This document shows positions 17,792-26,796 of a stretch of DNA of 64,000 nucleotides, piece after piece. The notes beneath the pieces were generated by a model. It was not told the DNA's origin. It ran no database searches and was given only the letters and a program-made list of their open reading frames with translations. This DNA is from Clostridium aestuarii (lineage in GTDB: Bacteria > Bacillota > Clostridia > Clostridiales > Clostridiaceae). Within the stretch, counting starts at the first letter, position 1, and each line of letters opens with the position of its first letter. The stretch covers positions 62,001-126,000 of the forward strand of contig NZ_JAPQER010000005.1 in assembly GCF_026735135.1 (NCBI RefSeq), read 5' to 3'. A program made the position numbers and the translations under genes.

Positions 17792-18721
17792 ATGAAAGAA
17801 TTTAAGTACATTTTTGGACCAGTACCTTCAAGAAGAATGGGCCTTTCTGTTGGGGTAAGTCCTATTCCAAGAAAAGCATGCAATTATTCTTGTGCCTATT
17901 GTCAGCTTGGAAGAACTGACAGAATGACAAATCAGCGCAGTGAATTTTTTAAACTTTCGGATATATTAGATGAGTTTAAAGAGTACTTAAAAGAACAATT
18001 TAAGTTTGATGTAGTAACAATAGTAGGAGAAGGAGAGCCTACATTGTATTCAAAATTAGGTGAACTTATATTAGAGTTAAAAAAACTGACTTCTAAACCT
18101 ATTGCAGTTATTACAAATAGTGCGCTTTTATATGATAAAGAAGTAAGAAAAGAGTTAATGAATGCAGATATAGTTCTTCCATCTTTAGATGCTCATAATG
18201 AAAATATTTTTAAAAAGGTAAATAGACCTTATGGAAAAATTAAATATGAAGAAGTTTATCAAGGATTAGTAGAGTTTTCAAAAGAATATAAGGGTGAATT
18301 ATGGTTAGAAGTAATGATTATTAAAGATTTAAATGATGATGAAAAATCTTTAATAGAAATCAAGGAAGTGTTAAATAATATAAAATATAGTAGATTGTAT
18401 ATAAACACTCCTGTTAGACCACCAGCAGAAGAATGGGTCAAACAAGCATCAAAGCAATCAATAGAATTAGCTGTTAATATATTAGGTGGCATATCTATAG
18501 ATATGCTTGATTCAGAAGGCTTTTTTAGTGAAGTAGAGGATGATTATGAAGCGATATTAAGCATTATAAGAAGACATCCTATGAATCAATATGAAATTAG
18601 AAAATTCTTGGAATCTAGAAAATGTAGTAATATAGAAGAAATTTTTACAAGATTGAAAAATGATAATAATGTACAAACAGTAGAATATAAAGGATATAAT
18701 ACTTATAGATTAAACATATGA
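17792..18721 (+). CDS. Radical SAM protein, COG0731 (wyosine-synthase-like) family
   Basis: Radical SAM enzyme with the cluster motif CNYSCAYC at residues 31-38, preceded by the family opening FGPVPSRRMGLSVGVS. VGEGEPTLY is the glycine-rich SAM-contact region and PSLDAHNENIFKKVNRP the usual mid-barrel stretch. This COG0731 group is related to archaeal TYW1 but is widespread in anaerobic bacteria that lack wyosine, where its reaction is unknown. The final 60 residues look like a winged-helix segment. Only 16 bases separate it from the pyridoxal kinase, so the two genes form an operon. Confidence 0.85.
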   Translation: MKEFKYIFGPVPSRRMGLSVGVSPIPRKACNYSCAYCQLGRTDRMTNQRSEFFKLSDILDEFKEYLKEQFKFDVVTIVGEGEPTLYSKLGELILELKKLTSKPIAVITNSALLYDKEVRKELMNADIVLPSLDAHNENIFKKVNRPYGKIKYEEVYQGLVEFSKEYKGELWLEVMIIKDLNDDEKSLIEIKEVLNNIKYSRLYINTPVRPPAEEWVKQASKQSIELAVNILGGISIDMLDSEGFFSEVEDDYEAILSIIRRHPMNQYEIRKFLESRKCSNIEEIFTRLKNDNNVQTVEYKGYNTYRLNI

Positions 18722-18737
18722 AAGGTGGTAAAAGCAT

Positions 18738-19613
18738 ATGATAAGAACTGTTAAAAGAGTCGCTGCAATTCATGATTTATCTGGTTTCGGAAGGTCATCA
18801 TTATCAGTTATTATACCGGTTTTATCAATGATGGGGGCGCAAGTTTGTCCGTTACCAACGGCTATTTTATCAACTCATACTGGAGGGTTTGAAGATTTTA
18901 GTTTTGTTGATTTAACAGATTCAATGGAAAAGTATATTGAACATTGGAGAAAATTAGATATAGAATTTGATTGTATTTATAGTGGCTTTTTAGGATCAAC
19001 TAAACAAATAGAAATAGTTTTAAAATTTATAGATATGTTTGAAAATAAAGATAATCTAGTAGTAATAGATCCAGTTATGGCTGACAACGGTGAGTTATAT
19101 AGTACTATGGGTATAGAAATGGTAGAAAATATGAAGAAACTAGTTGGAAAAGCAGATATTATAACTCCTAATTTTACAGAAGCGGCATATCTTTTGGGTA
19201 AAGATTATACAAATAATATTACAGATGAAGAAATAAAAGAGTGGCTAGTTGAATTATCTGATATGGGACCTAAAATAGTGATTATTACTAGTGTTCCTGA
19301 TAATAAATTACAAAAAAATACAAGTGTTATTGCTTATGACAGCGAATATAAAAAATTTTGGAAAGTTAGTTGTAGATATATTCCTGCTCATTTTCCTGGA
19401 ACAGGAGATATATTTACTAGTGTAATTGTTGGAAGCTTATTACAAGGAGATAGTTTACCAATTGCATTAGATAGAGGAGTGCAATTTATAACGGCATCAA
19501 TTAAGGCTAGCTACGGCTTCCAATATCCTCAAAGAGAAGGCGTTTTATTGGAGAGAGTACTTGGAAATTTAAAAATGCCTGTTATTGTAAGTAGTTATGA
19601 ATTGTTGGAGTAA
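18738..19613 (+). CDS. Pyridoxal/pyridoxamine kinase (PdxK/PdxY family)
   Basis: Ribokinase-superfamily kinase that phosphorylates B6 vitamers with ATP in salvage of pyridoxal phosphate. Family signatures: HDLSGFGRSSLSVIIPVLS at the start, PTAILSTHTGGF, VIDPVMADNGELY, TPNFTEAAYLLG, and PGTGDIFTSVIVGSLL with the catalytic Asp in GTGD. Length 291 is normal. The ATG follows AAAGGTGG by 9 bases. The upstream partner is a COG0731 radical SAM enzyme, and an ECF substrate component lies just before it. Confidence 0.9.
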   Translation: MIRTVKRVAAIHDLSGFGRSSLSVIIPVLSMMGAQVCPLPTAILSTHTGGFEDFSFVDLTDSMEKYIEHWRKLDIEFDCIYSGFLGSTKQIEIVLKFIDMFENKDNLVVIDPVMADNGELYSTMGIEMVENMKKLVGKADIITPNFTEAAYLLGKDYTNNITDEEIKEWLVELSDMGPKIVIITSVPDNKLQKNTSVIAYDSEYKKFWKVSCRYIPAHFPGTGDIFTSVIVGSLLQGDSLPIALDRGVQFITASIKASYGFQYPQREGVLLERVLGNLKMPVIVSSYELLE

Positions 19614-19632
19614 AATGAGTTTAGATATGTTA

Positions 19633-19675
19633 AAACAGCATCCACATAAAAAATGTAGGTGCTGTTTGTGTTTTA
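19633..19675 (+). terminator. Intrinsic terminator after the pyridoxal kinase
   Basis: AAACAGCA (19633-19640) pairs with TGCTGTTT (19660-19667), with an inner ACAT/ATGT pairing; GTGTTTTAT follows. Confidence 0.7.
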
Positions 19676-19841
19676 TAATAAATGTTTATTGTTTTTCTCT
19701 CATAATTATGCAATTTCATCAATTTTGTTGTTTGGATTAATTAAATGTATTATTTTAATATATATAAACCTATTTTAAAATAAAAAATTTATATAAAAAT
19801 TTTAACGGTATTATTATTTCAAAATATAGAGGGGAGAAATT

Positions 19842-20474
19842 ATGAAAGATGAAAATTCAAATTTAACGGATATAGAATTTATTATGAGGAAAATTTGTGC
19901 ATTTATAAAAGTGGATGAATTTAGCTATGATAAAGTAGATAATTATACTAATAATGCATTAAATGAAATTAAGATTAAAGAAAATACCATTAAAATTAAT
20001 AAACAAGAAAATATAAATTTAAAGGAAAGTATTGAATTAAATAAAGAAAAATTAGATTATATAAAAAAATCTGTTAGGGATACAGAATGTAAATTGAATA
20101 TGGAAAAAAATAAAATAAGAGAACTTAAAAATATATTAAGAATATTAATGTCTAGAAAGAAAGTAGATAAGTTAAAAATGATTGTTATACCTAAGTATAT
20201 AAAAATCATTAAAAAATATGGTGATATAAAAAACATACAAAATCAAATATATGATCATAGTTTGAAAAGGGAGGATTTGGTTAATGAAATATATGATTTG
20301 TTTAGTCAAAAGAAGAGAGTGGATAATAAAATAAATAAGAGTAACAAGATTATAGGAAAGCTGAATAAAGATTGCATACATAAAGAAAAAGAAATTAAAA
20401 GTATTAAAGGTAGATTAAAAATCTTAAATCAATATATGAAACAACTTTATGATGAAAGTAGCAAGAAGAATTAG
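19842..20474 (+). CDS. Hypothetical coiled-coil protein
   Basis: I do not recognise this 210-residue protein. It is very rich in Lys, Asn, Ile and Glu, has no membrane segment or signal peptide, and from about residue 35 to the end is heptad-like (for example ENTIKINKQENINLKESIEL and KKRVDNKINKSNKIIGKL), so a long coiled coil is likely. AGGGGAG precedes the ATG by 6 bases and a convergent terminator follows, which supports a real gene. Composition equals that of its neighbours. It could be a spore-coat or cytoskeletal structural protein, but nothing in the context proves this. Confidence 0.65.
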   Translation: MKDENSNLTDIEFIMRKICAFIKVDEFSYDKVDNYTNNALNEIKIKENTIKINKQENINLKESIELNKEKLDYIKKSVRDTECKLNMEKNKIRELKNILRILMSRKKVDKLKMIVIPKYIKIIKKYGDIKNIQNQIYDHSLKREDLVNEIYDLFSQKKRVDNKINKSNKIIGKLNKDCIHKEKEIKSIKGRLKILNQYMKQLYDESSKKN

Positions 20475-20489
20475 GTAACTTCTTGCTGC
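20458..20489. terminator. Bidirectional terminator between convergent genes
   Basis: GTAGCAAGAAG and CTTCTTGCTGC pair with one wobble; both stop codons lie in the loop. Confidence 0.7.
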
Positions 20490-21229
20490 TTTGGTAAACT
20501 AGATTTTATGGAATGAAAATGAAAAGGTAAATATAAAATTATAAATAACGTAAATATAAATCCAACAAAAATAGGAATGTAATAAGGATAAGGAGGTAAA
20601 TAATCTAGAGGAGATGATGTTAATGGTTTCTGTCTCAAATAAGAGTAATTTCCATTAACTAAGTAATTAAATCCTCCAACAATAAATATGTATATAAACG
20701 ACCACTTAAAGGTCCTTTTTAAGGAATTTATAGTTGGTATATAGTTATATACAAAAAACATAAATGCTATAGAAATTAAAATACAGCCATGTCCAATAAA
20801 AAATTGAACGTACATTATGTGAGGAAATTTAAATCCAGAAGTATCAGGGGTTAATAGGGCTATAGAAGCTCCGCTAACTCCCCAAAAATAAACTATGTCA
20901 AAGAGTTTGCGATTTCCTTTTATAACCATAAATATACATAGTATTTCACATATTCTACATGTATATAAAGGAAGAGATTCTTTTAGTGTAAAATTACCAC
21001 TATCTATATACCATAAATACAATAGAATTTGCTGTAAAAGTAAAATTACTGCTAAAGAGGAACCTATAATTTTTCTTGAATGTTTGTTTTTTAGTTTTTC
21101 TTTATTAAAGTATATTAATAAAATAATTGATATAATGATTGTTAAAGATAACACATGTCCATTTGAAAAACTTTCAAATTGAGAATTGTTAGTTGTTGAT
21201 TTCCAAAACATACTAATGTCAAATTTCAT
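20471..21229 (-). CDS. TIGR02206/YwaF family membrane protein
   Basis: Seven hydrophobic segments fill this 252-residue protein. The conserved family marks of YwaF/TIGR02206 are present: SLPLYTCRICEI, ALLTPDTSGF, YVQFFIGHGCILIS, GNYSYLRQKP and LDYLPPYPYYI. The function of the family is unknown. The ATG at 21229 follows AGGAGG by 8 bases, so the in-frame ATG at 21259 is rejected. It is a single gene that converges with the coiled-coil gene. Confidence 0.85.
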   Translation of the reverse strand: MKFDISMFWKSTTNNSQFESFSNGHVLSLTIIISIILLIYFNKEKLKNKHSRKIIGSSLAVILLLQQILLYLWYIDSGNFTLKESLPLYTCRICEILCIFMVIKGNRKLFDIVYFWGVSGASIALLTPDTSGFKFPHIMYVQFFIGHGCILISIAFMFFVYNYIPTINSLKRTFKWSFIYIFIVGGFNYLVNGNYSYLRQKPLTSSPLDYLPPYPYYIPIFVGFIFTLFIILYLPFHFHSIKSSLPKQQEVT

Positions 21230-21290
21230 ATCTATAGCCTCCTGTTTTATATATTGCAATTATATTAAATTTTAGTGAAAAAATCAAAAA

Positions 21291-21331
21291 AAATTAGAGA
21301 TATAAAATGTTGCTTTTTATATCTCTAATTT
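21291..21331 (-). terminator. Terminator of the chemoreceptor gene
   Basis: On the minus strand ATTAGAGATATAAAA pairs with TTTTATATCTCTAAT around a 7-base loop and is followed by eight T. Confidence 0.85.
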
Positions 21332-21363
21332 TATGTATACAAATTTAATTTAATAATGTATTT

Positions 21364-23394
21364 TTATTCAAATTTAAATTTGTCTATTTCATTTTGAAGA
21401 GTTTCTGCAAGAGTTTTTGATGATTCAGCAGTAGATACTAAATTTTCTATACCAGCTAATTGTTCCTGTGCAGAAGCAGATACTTCTTCGGTACTTGCTG
21501 ATGTTTCTTCTGTGATTGCTGATATGTTTTGTATTGCTGAGATTATTTCATTTTTACTGTTTTCCATATTTTCTGCATATTCTTTAAGTTCCTTCATTTT
21601 ATTTACTAGATTTTTTAATGCTGAGGAAGTATTATTGAATATATTTTCAGTATCGTCTATTGATGAAGTTTGTTCTTTTACTGTTTCACTTACAAAATTC
21701 ATTTCGTTAACAGCACTATTTGCTTTTTGTTGTATATTTATTATTAGGTTTTTTATATCATTAGTTGCATCTACAGTGTTTTCTGCTAGTTTTCTTATTT
21801 CATCAGCTACTACAGCAAAGCCCTTACCAGCTTCACCAGCTCTAGCTGCTTCTATTGAAGCATTTAATGCTAATAGGTTTGTTTGGCTTGATATACTATC
21901 AATTAAATCAGTTATTGCTTCGGCATCTTTAGCATATTTATCTACATCTGATACTATTTTGTGAATTCCTACTATATTATTATTATTTAATGTTGTTTTG
22001 TCATTTAAAATTTTCAGTATTTCTTTTCCTTTTTCACTTAAAGTGTTTGTTTCTTGAGAAATAACAAATACATCTTCTACTAATCCAGTTGTGTTTTTGA
22101 TTACATCCCCTAAATAGTCTGTTTTTTCAGCTACAGTTTGTGTATCTTCTGCTTGTGTAGCTGCACTAGACGCAACTTGATTTATTGCATTTGATACTTC
22201 ATTAGTAGTTTTATTGTATTCTTCGGTTATATTAAATAAGTTATCTGATGATTCAGATACAGTATTAGATGAATTCTTTATATTTAATAATAATCTTTTT
22301 AAATTACTCTGCATTTTATCAAGTGAGTTAGCTATGTTTCCAATTTCATCTTTAAAATTTTTAAATTTTTCAGGAATTTTTGAAGTGAAATTTCCTTCAG
22401 ATAATAAATGAATATGGTCAGCACAAATAGTTAGTGGTTTTAGTGAAGCTTTGATTGCTAATATTAATAATATTGCAGTTATGATAATGGTTATTGTAAC
22501 TAAAAATATTGAGCTAAGTATTATAGAATGTTTAGATTCATTAAGTTCTTTTAAGGATAATCCTATATTTATAGAACCAGTATTCTGTCCGTTGTTGTTA
22601 ATTGGAACAAGAATGTCATAAACTAATTTATTATTAACATAATGTTTTTTTGAATAAACATTTCCATCTATTGAAGCTGTTCTGCTTCCTTCACCATCAC
22701 AAGATGAACCTATCATATTTTTATCATTATGAGCTACTGCAGTTAGATTTTTATCTACTACAACTGCAAAATTTACATTATCAGCTTTAGAAGCTTTTTC
22801 AACAATACTTTGTTGTCCTATACTTTGCTGAAGGTTAGCAATTTTATCAGCACTTATTGCTATTTGAATAAAATATCCATTGCCTATATTAACAGCGCCA
22901 AACTTGTAATGTTTACCATCACCGTTAGTGCTTTGTCTTATAGCTTCGGTTAAAACTTTTTTTTGACCTTTGAATAATTGCTGCATTGGATTTTTATCTG
23001 GATATTTTTGTCCAATATTACGTGACGTATTAGAAAAGATAACTACTGCATCTGAATTTGCAATGTTTATTATTGCTAAGTTCATTTGTTTTGATAGTTT
23101 AGTTAACTTTTCATTTGACATTGTATTGATATCCATATCTCCTATTGCATATGCAGATGCTAATATTTTTTCATCCAATAATTCCAGAATAGTGTTGTCT
23201 ACTGCATAGCTGTTTTGAATTTCGTTAGCCATTTCTGTTGCTAAACCTATTCCACTAGAAGAAAGCTGTGATTCCATTTTATTTTCCACTATATTAACTA
23301 TCGAAATTGTTAGCACAATTGTAGATAGTAGAAGTAATAATAGTGATAGTAATGTGATTTTAAACTTTAGTGGTAGATTTTTCAATTTTCCCAT
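21364..23394 (-). CDS. Methyl-accepting chemotaxis protein
   Basis: Transmembrane chemoreceptor. TM1 is at residues 13-35, followed by an extracellular Cache-like sensor of about 250 residues. TM2 is near 288-310, then a HAMP domain ([17 protein letters not shown]) and a long cytoplasmic signalling coiled coil. The hairpin tip reads [20 protein letters not shown], the CheA/CheW contact site, and [20 protein letters not shown] is a methylation-helix segment. Length 676. AGGAGG precedes the ATG. The ligand is unknown; no che genes are nearby, so it is a stand-alone receptor feeding a distant chemotaxis system. Confidence 0.95.
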   Translation of the reverse strand: MGKLKNLPLKFKITLLSLLLLLLSTIVLTISIVNIVENKMESQLSSSGIGLATEMANEIQNSYAVDNTILELLDEKILASAYAIGDMDINTMSNEKLTKLSKQMNLAIINIANSDAVVIFSNTSRNIGQKYPDKNPMQQLFKGQKKVLTEAIRQSTNGDGKHYKFGAVNIGNGYFIQIAISADKIANLQQSIGQQSIVEKASKADNVNFAVVVDKNLTAVAHNDKNMIGSSCDGEGSRTASIDGNVYSKKHYVNNKLVYDILVPINNNGQNTGSINIGLSLKELNESKHSIILSSIFLVTITIIITAILLILAIKASLKPLTICADHIHLLSEGNFTSKIPEKFKNFKDEIGNIANSLDKMQSNLKRLLLNIKNSSNTVSESSDNLFNITEEYNKTTNEVSNAINQVASSAATQAEDTQTVAEKTDYLGDVIKNTTGLVEDVFVISQETNTLSEKGKEILKILNDKTTLNNNNIVGIHKIVSDVDKYAKDAEAITDLIDSISSQTNLLALNASIEAARAGEAGKGFAVVADEIRKLAENTVDATNDIKNLIINIQQKANSAVNEMNFVSETVKEQTSSIDDTENIFNNTSSALKNLVNKMKELKEYAENMENSKNEIISAIQNISAITEETSASTEEVSASAQEQLAGIENLVSTAESSKTLAETLQNEIDKFKFE

Positions 23395-23431
23395 TGGTAT
23401 CCTCCTATAGTTACTTTATTTGAAATAAACA

Positions 23432-23452
23432 GTGTATTTTGTTTAAATACAC
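23432..23452. promoter_or_regulatory. Inverted repeat upstream of the chemoreceptor
   Basis: GTGTATTT and AAATACAC flank 5 bases, 38 bases before the start codon. It could be an operator or a 5' hairpin. Confidence 0.35.
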
Positions 23453-23592
23453 AAAATTTCAATATTAAAGTTAATTCAACAAAAAATGTAATAATCCTCT
23501 TTTTATAGATAAATTTTTTAAAAACATTATCTTAATATTGATATTTTAAGTGTTGAATTTGTTTAAATATATAATTTATTAGGATAAAAAAT

Positions 23593-23632
23593 AAAACCAT
23601 TAGAATATAATTTTTTATATTCTAATGGTTTT
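23593..23632 (-). terminator. Terminator of the aminotransferase gene
   Basis: AAACCATTAGAATATAA and its complement form a 16-17 bp stem; on the minus strand it is followed by ATTTTTTAT. Confidence 0.85.
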
Positions 23633-23670
23633 TAATTATGTTTAAATTTAATATTAAGTTGTATATTATA

Positions 23671-24867
23671 CTATTTTTCTAAAGAGTTATAAGCTTCAAT
23701 TGCATGAGTTAATACAATCATACCATTCTCAATATCTTCAATATTTGTACAGAATGATAATCTAACTTCATTTTTGCCAAGGTCTTCTGTAGCATAGAAA
23801 CCTGATGCTGGAGCAATCATTATTGTCATGTTGTCATAGCTATAATCTGTTAGAAGCCACTCTGCAAATTTTTCTGTATTATCTACTGGAAGTTTAACTA
23901 GCATATAAAATGCTCCACCAGGCTTATCACAAACAACACCAGGGATTCTTTTTAGATAGTCGTACATTAAATTTCTTCTTGATTTATATTTGGTGTTTAC
24001 ATCTTCTATATAGCTATCTAATGTATTTATTAAATTTGCAGCAGCACATTGTTCAATTGTAGATACACAAAGTCTTGATTGACATAATTTTAATATATGT
24101 TTTATTAGTTTGGTATTTTTAGAAGCTACTAAACCTATTCTTGCACCACAAGCACTATAATGCTTGGAGATACTGTCTACTAAAATTATTCTGTCTAGCA
24201 TATCATGCATGTACATAAATGATGTATATGCAATATTATCGTATACAAACTGTCTATATACTTCATCTGAAATAATATATAAATCATATTCCTGTGCGAT
24301 TTCAGCTAACATTTTTAATTCATCATATGTGTATATAGTACCTGTTGGATTTACAGGATTTGAAATTAAAATACATCTAGTTTTATCGGTTATTTTTTTT
24401 ACTATTTCTTCTTTAGGTGGAAGATGAAATCCATTCTCTATTGTAGTTAAAAATGGAACAACTTTTGCACAAGCAATTTTAGCAAAGCTATTGTAATTTG
24501 AATAGAAAGGTTCAGGAATTAGAACTTCATCACCAGGATCACATATAGCCATTAAAGCAAATAAAATTGCCTCACTACCACCATGAGTTATGAGTATTTC
24601 ATCTTTTGACAATTCAATATCCCATTTTTTATAAGATTTTATAAAGCTATCTATTAAAATATCTATACCCTGAGAATCAGAGTATTTTACAATTTTTTCA
24701 TCATATTTGGCCAGACCTTCGAAAAATGCATCAGGTGTAACTACATTTGGTTGTCCAATATTGAGAGAATACACTTTTATTCCTTTTTTTTCAGCGTTGT
24801 GTGCTAAAGGAACAAGTTTTCGTATAGGAGAAAAATTCATGTCTAAAACTCTGTTCGATATTTTCAT
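23671..24867 (-). CDS. PLP-dependent class I/II aminotransferase (aspartate aminotransferase-like)
   Basis: Fold-type I aminotransferase. LNIGQPNVVTPDAF opens the substrate-binding region; THGGSEAI, SNPVNPTG and ISDEVYRQFVY are the PLP-binding stretches, and the Schiff-base lysine is in DSISKHYSACGARIG. APASGFYAT and NEVRLSFCT carry the carboxylate-binding arginine. Length 398 is typical. Close relatives accept aspartate, aromatic or branched amino acids, so the substrate is open. GGGGG precedes the ATG by about 8 bases. Single-gene transcript divergent from the flippase-like gene. Confidence 0.92.
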   Translation of the reverse strand: MKISNRVLDMNFSPIRKLVPLAHNAEKKGIKVYSLNIGQPNVVTPDAFFEGLAKYDEKIVKYSDSQGIDILIDSFIKSYKKWDIELSKDEILITHGGSEAILFALMAICDPGDEVLIPEPFYSNYNSFAKIACAKVVPFLTTIENGFHLPPKEEIVKKITDKTRCILISNPVNPTGTIYTYDELKMLAEIAQEYDLYIISDEVYRQFVYDNIAYTSFMYMHDMLDRIILVDSISKHYSACGARIGLVASKNTKLIKHILKLCQSRLCVSTIEQCAAANLINTLDSYIEDVNTKYKSRRNLMYDYLKRIPGVVCDKPGGAFYMLVKLPVDNTEKFAEWLLTDYSYDNMTIMIAPASGFYATEDLGKNEVRLSFCTNIEDIENGMIVLTHAIEAYNSLEK

Positions 24868-24898
24868 ACAAAGGCCCCCATAATAATTTTAATATGAT

Positions 24899-24928
24899 AA
24901 TAAGTATACTCTAAAAATTATACTTATT
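24899..24928. promoter_or_regulatory. 10-bp-arm inverted repeat in a divergent promoter region
   Basis: AATAAGTATA and TATACTTATT flank 10 bases, 32 bases upstream of the aminotransferase start. Its position suggests an operator. Confidence 0.4.
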
Positions 24929-24969
24929 CAATATTAAAATATAATAACTATAATGTTGAAAAAAGATGA

Positions 24970-25016
24970 ACATATAATATATAATTTATTATGCAGATAA
25001 ATCACATATTATATGT
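24970..25016. repeat. 11-bp-arm inverted repeat before the flippase-like gene
   Basis: ACATATAATAT (24970-24980) and ATATTATATGT (25006-25016) are exact complements separated by 25 bases. Low sequence complexity lowers the weight of this match. Confidence 0.35.
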
Positions 25017-25056
25017 CATATAATTATTAAAAATAAATTTAAAGGAGATAATCTAA

Positions 25057-26058
25057 ATGAAGAATAGAATTTTTAATATAGCAATAATAATTATAACGGC
25101 TGTTATTTTTATGTTTTTGGTTATATCCACAAATGGATTAGAAAATTTAATTTATCAGCTGAAGAACGTAAACTGTTTATGGATTATATTAGCTATATTG
25201 TGTATGTTTATATATTGGTTATTAGACAGTATTATTTTAAATATACTTGCAAAATCGCTACACATAAAACAAAAAATAATGGAATCTTTTAGAATGACAA
25301 TGATTGGGCAGTTTTTTAATTCTATTACGCCTTTTTATTCAGGAGGGCAACCAGCTCAAGTATATTTTATGATGAAAAAAAAGATTCAATGTGGTACAGC
25401 AAGTTCAATTTTAGCTATGAAATTAATTGTATATCAATGTGTTTTAGCTCTATATTCTTTGATTATAATCATACTAAAATGTACTTTTTTTAAAGTTAAG
25501 CTAACTAATTTCTTTTATTTAGCTATCTTGGGGTTTTCTTTAAATGCCGTAGTTATTTTGTTTTTAGTTTTAGCTTCTATCAATAAAAAAACTACTAGAG
25601 TTATACTTAGATTTGTATTTTTGATTTTAAATAAAATTCGTGTAGTTAAGAATACACAGAAAATATTAGAAAGAATAGAAGAGGAATTGAACAATTTTAA
25701 TAAAAATGCATTATTAATAACTCAAAATTTTAAAATACTAATCATAGTTAGTTTAGTTACTGCAATTCAGCTAACTTCATATTTTATTATACCTTATTTT
25801 ATTTATAGGAGTTTTAATATGAATTTAGCACATTTTTGGAATATGGTTGCAGCTGCTACTTTTTTAAATATGGTCGTTACTATTATTCCTCTTCCAGGTG
25901 CTTCAGGAGGCTCAGAGGGAGGGTTTTATTTGTTGTTTGGTATGTTCTTTAAAGGTCATACTATAGTAGTTGCAATATTAATCTGGAGATTTATTACTTA
26001 TTATCTGTGTATAGTAGTTGGAAGTATATTTACAATAAAAGAGAAGAACTATTGTTGA
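25057..26058 (+). CDS. Lysylphosphatidylglycerol synthase TM region/UPF0104 flippase-like protein
   Basis: Membrane protein with about eight hydrophobic segments that matches the LPG_synthase_TM (UPF0104, AglD/MprF N-terminal) family of predicted lipid flippases. The signature FNSITPFYSGGQPAQVYFM near residue 90 and the C-terminal TIIPLPGASGGSEGGFYLLF are diagnostic. The catalytic aminoacyl-transferase half of MprF is absent. The 333-residue size fits a stand-alone family member. GGAG precedes the ATG by 10 bases. The substrate is unknown. The next gene starts 18 bases later and is likely co-transcribed. Confidence 0.88.
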   Translation: MKNRIFNIAIIIITAVIFMFLVISTNGLENLIYQLKNVNCLWIILAILCMFIYWLLDSIILNILAKSLHIKQKIMESFRMTMIGQFFNSITPFYSGGQPAQVYFMMKKKIQCGTASSILAMKLIVYQCVLALYSLIIIILKCTFFKVKLTNFFYLAILGFSLNAVVILFLVLASINKKTTRVILRFVFLILNKIRVVKNTQKILERIEEELNNFNKNALLITQNFKILIIVSLVTAIQLTSYFIIPYFIYRSFNMNLAHFWNMVAAATFLNMVVTIIPLPGASGGSEGGFYLLFGMFFKGHTIVVAILIWRFITYYLCIVVGSIFTIKEKNYC

Positions 26059-26076
26059 TATAAATGGAGGTATATT

Positions 26077-26424
26077 ATGATTTATGAAAATGGTCAATTT
26101 TGTATTGTCAGTGACTTTAATATGAAAGAAATAAAAAAAGATAGGTATAATATAGATATATTAATTCATTTAGAAGGTAGATGTATTAATGTATATTTAG
26201 ATAATTCTCCTAAATGTTTAAATTCTAGATTACAATTTCCTTTAGTAACAAGTGTACTCATCAGGTTTTGTATTTTAGAAGATAACAATATAGGTACTAT
26301 TCATTTTTTAAGTGGTTCAGATTTATATTCAACTATAGCTAACTTTGAAATAGATTATAACGATCATTTTATACAATTGAAAAACAGAGAATATTTCGCG
26401 GAAATGAAAATATCCAGTAAGTAA
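26077..26424 (+). CDS. Hypothetical protein in the flippase-like operon
   Basis: I do not recognise this 115-residue protein. It has no membrane segment or signal, is predicted to be mostly beta strand (FCIVSDF, IDILIHLEGRCINVYLDN, FPLVTSVLIRFCIL), and ends in a Lys-rich tail. GGAGG lies 6 bases before the ATG and only 18 bases separate it from the flippase-like gene, so a joint role with that protein is plausible. No further inference is supported. Confidence 0.6.
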   Translation: MIYENGQFCIVSDFNMKEIKKDRYNIDILIHLEGRCINVYLDNSPKCLNSRLQFPLVTSVLIRFCILEDNNIGTIHFLSGSDLYSTIANFEIDYNDHFIQLKNREYFAEMKISSK

Positions 26425-26603
26425 AAATGTTAAAACATATCCAAGTGTATCATTATATGTATTTTTTTAATATATAAAGGAAAATAAAGCATATTATAAA
26501 TGATTTGGTATAAATGAAGTTATAAAAACGCATTAGGATAAGATTTATGATAAAATAACCTTCGTTGTTAGAAATTGAAAAATCAATAAATTTAATAATA
26601 TAT

Positions 26604-26680
<77 letters not shown>

Positions 26681-26684
26681 ACGT

Positions 26685-26758
26685 GTGGGTATGGTTCAAT
26701 GGTAGAACGTCAGCTTCCCAAGCTGAACATAGGGGTTCGATTCCCCTTACCCGCTCCA
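26685..26758 (+). tRNA. tRNA-Gly (anticodon CCC)
   Basis: GTGGGTA and TACCCGC form the acceptor stem with one G-U pair. The anticodon arm TCAGC-TTCCCAA-GCTGA gives anticodon CCC, and GGTTCGATTCC is the T loop region. CCA is encoded. Length 74. It is co-transcribed with tRNA-Ile and closed by the hairpin at 26763. Confidence 0.95.
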
Positions 26759-26762
26759 AAAT

Positions 26763-26796
26763 AAAAAGAACACCAAATTAAGGTGTTCTTTTTATT
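26763..26796. terminator. Bidirectional terminator between the tRNAs and brnQ
   Basis: AAAAAGAACACC and GGTGTTCTTTTT form a 12-bp stem with a 7-base loop and T tracts on both strands. Confidence 0.88.

Noticed and set aside
21512..21964. Plus-strand 150-codon frame
   Set aside because: Shadow of the chemoreceptor signalling domain; low-complexity, no start signal.
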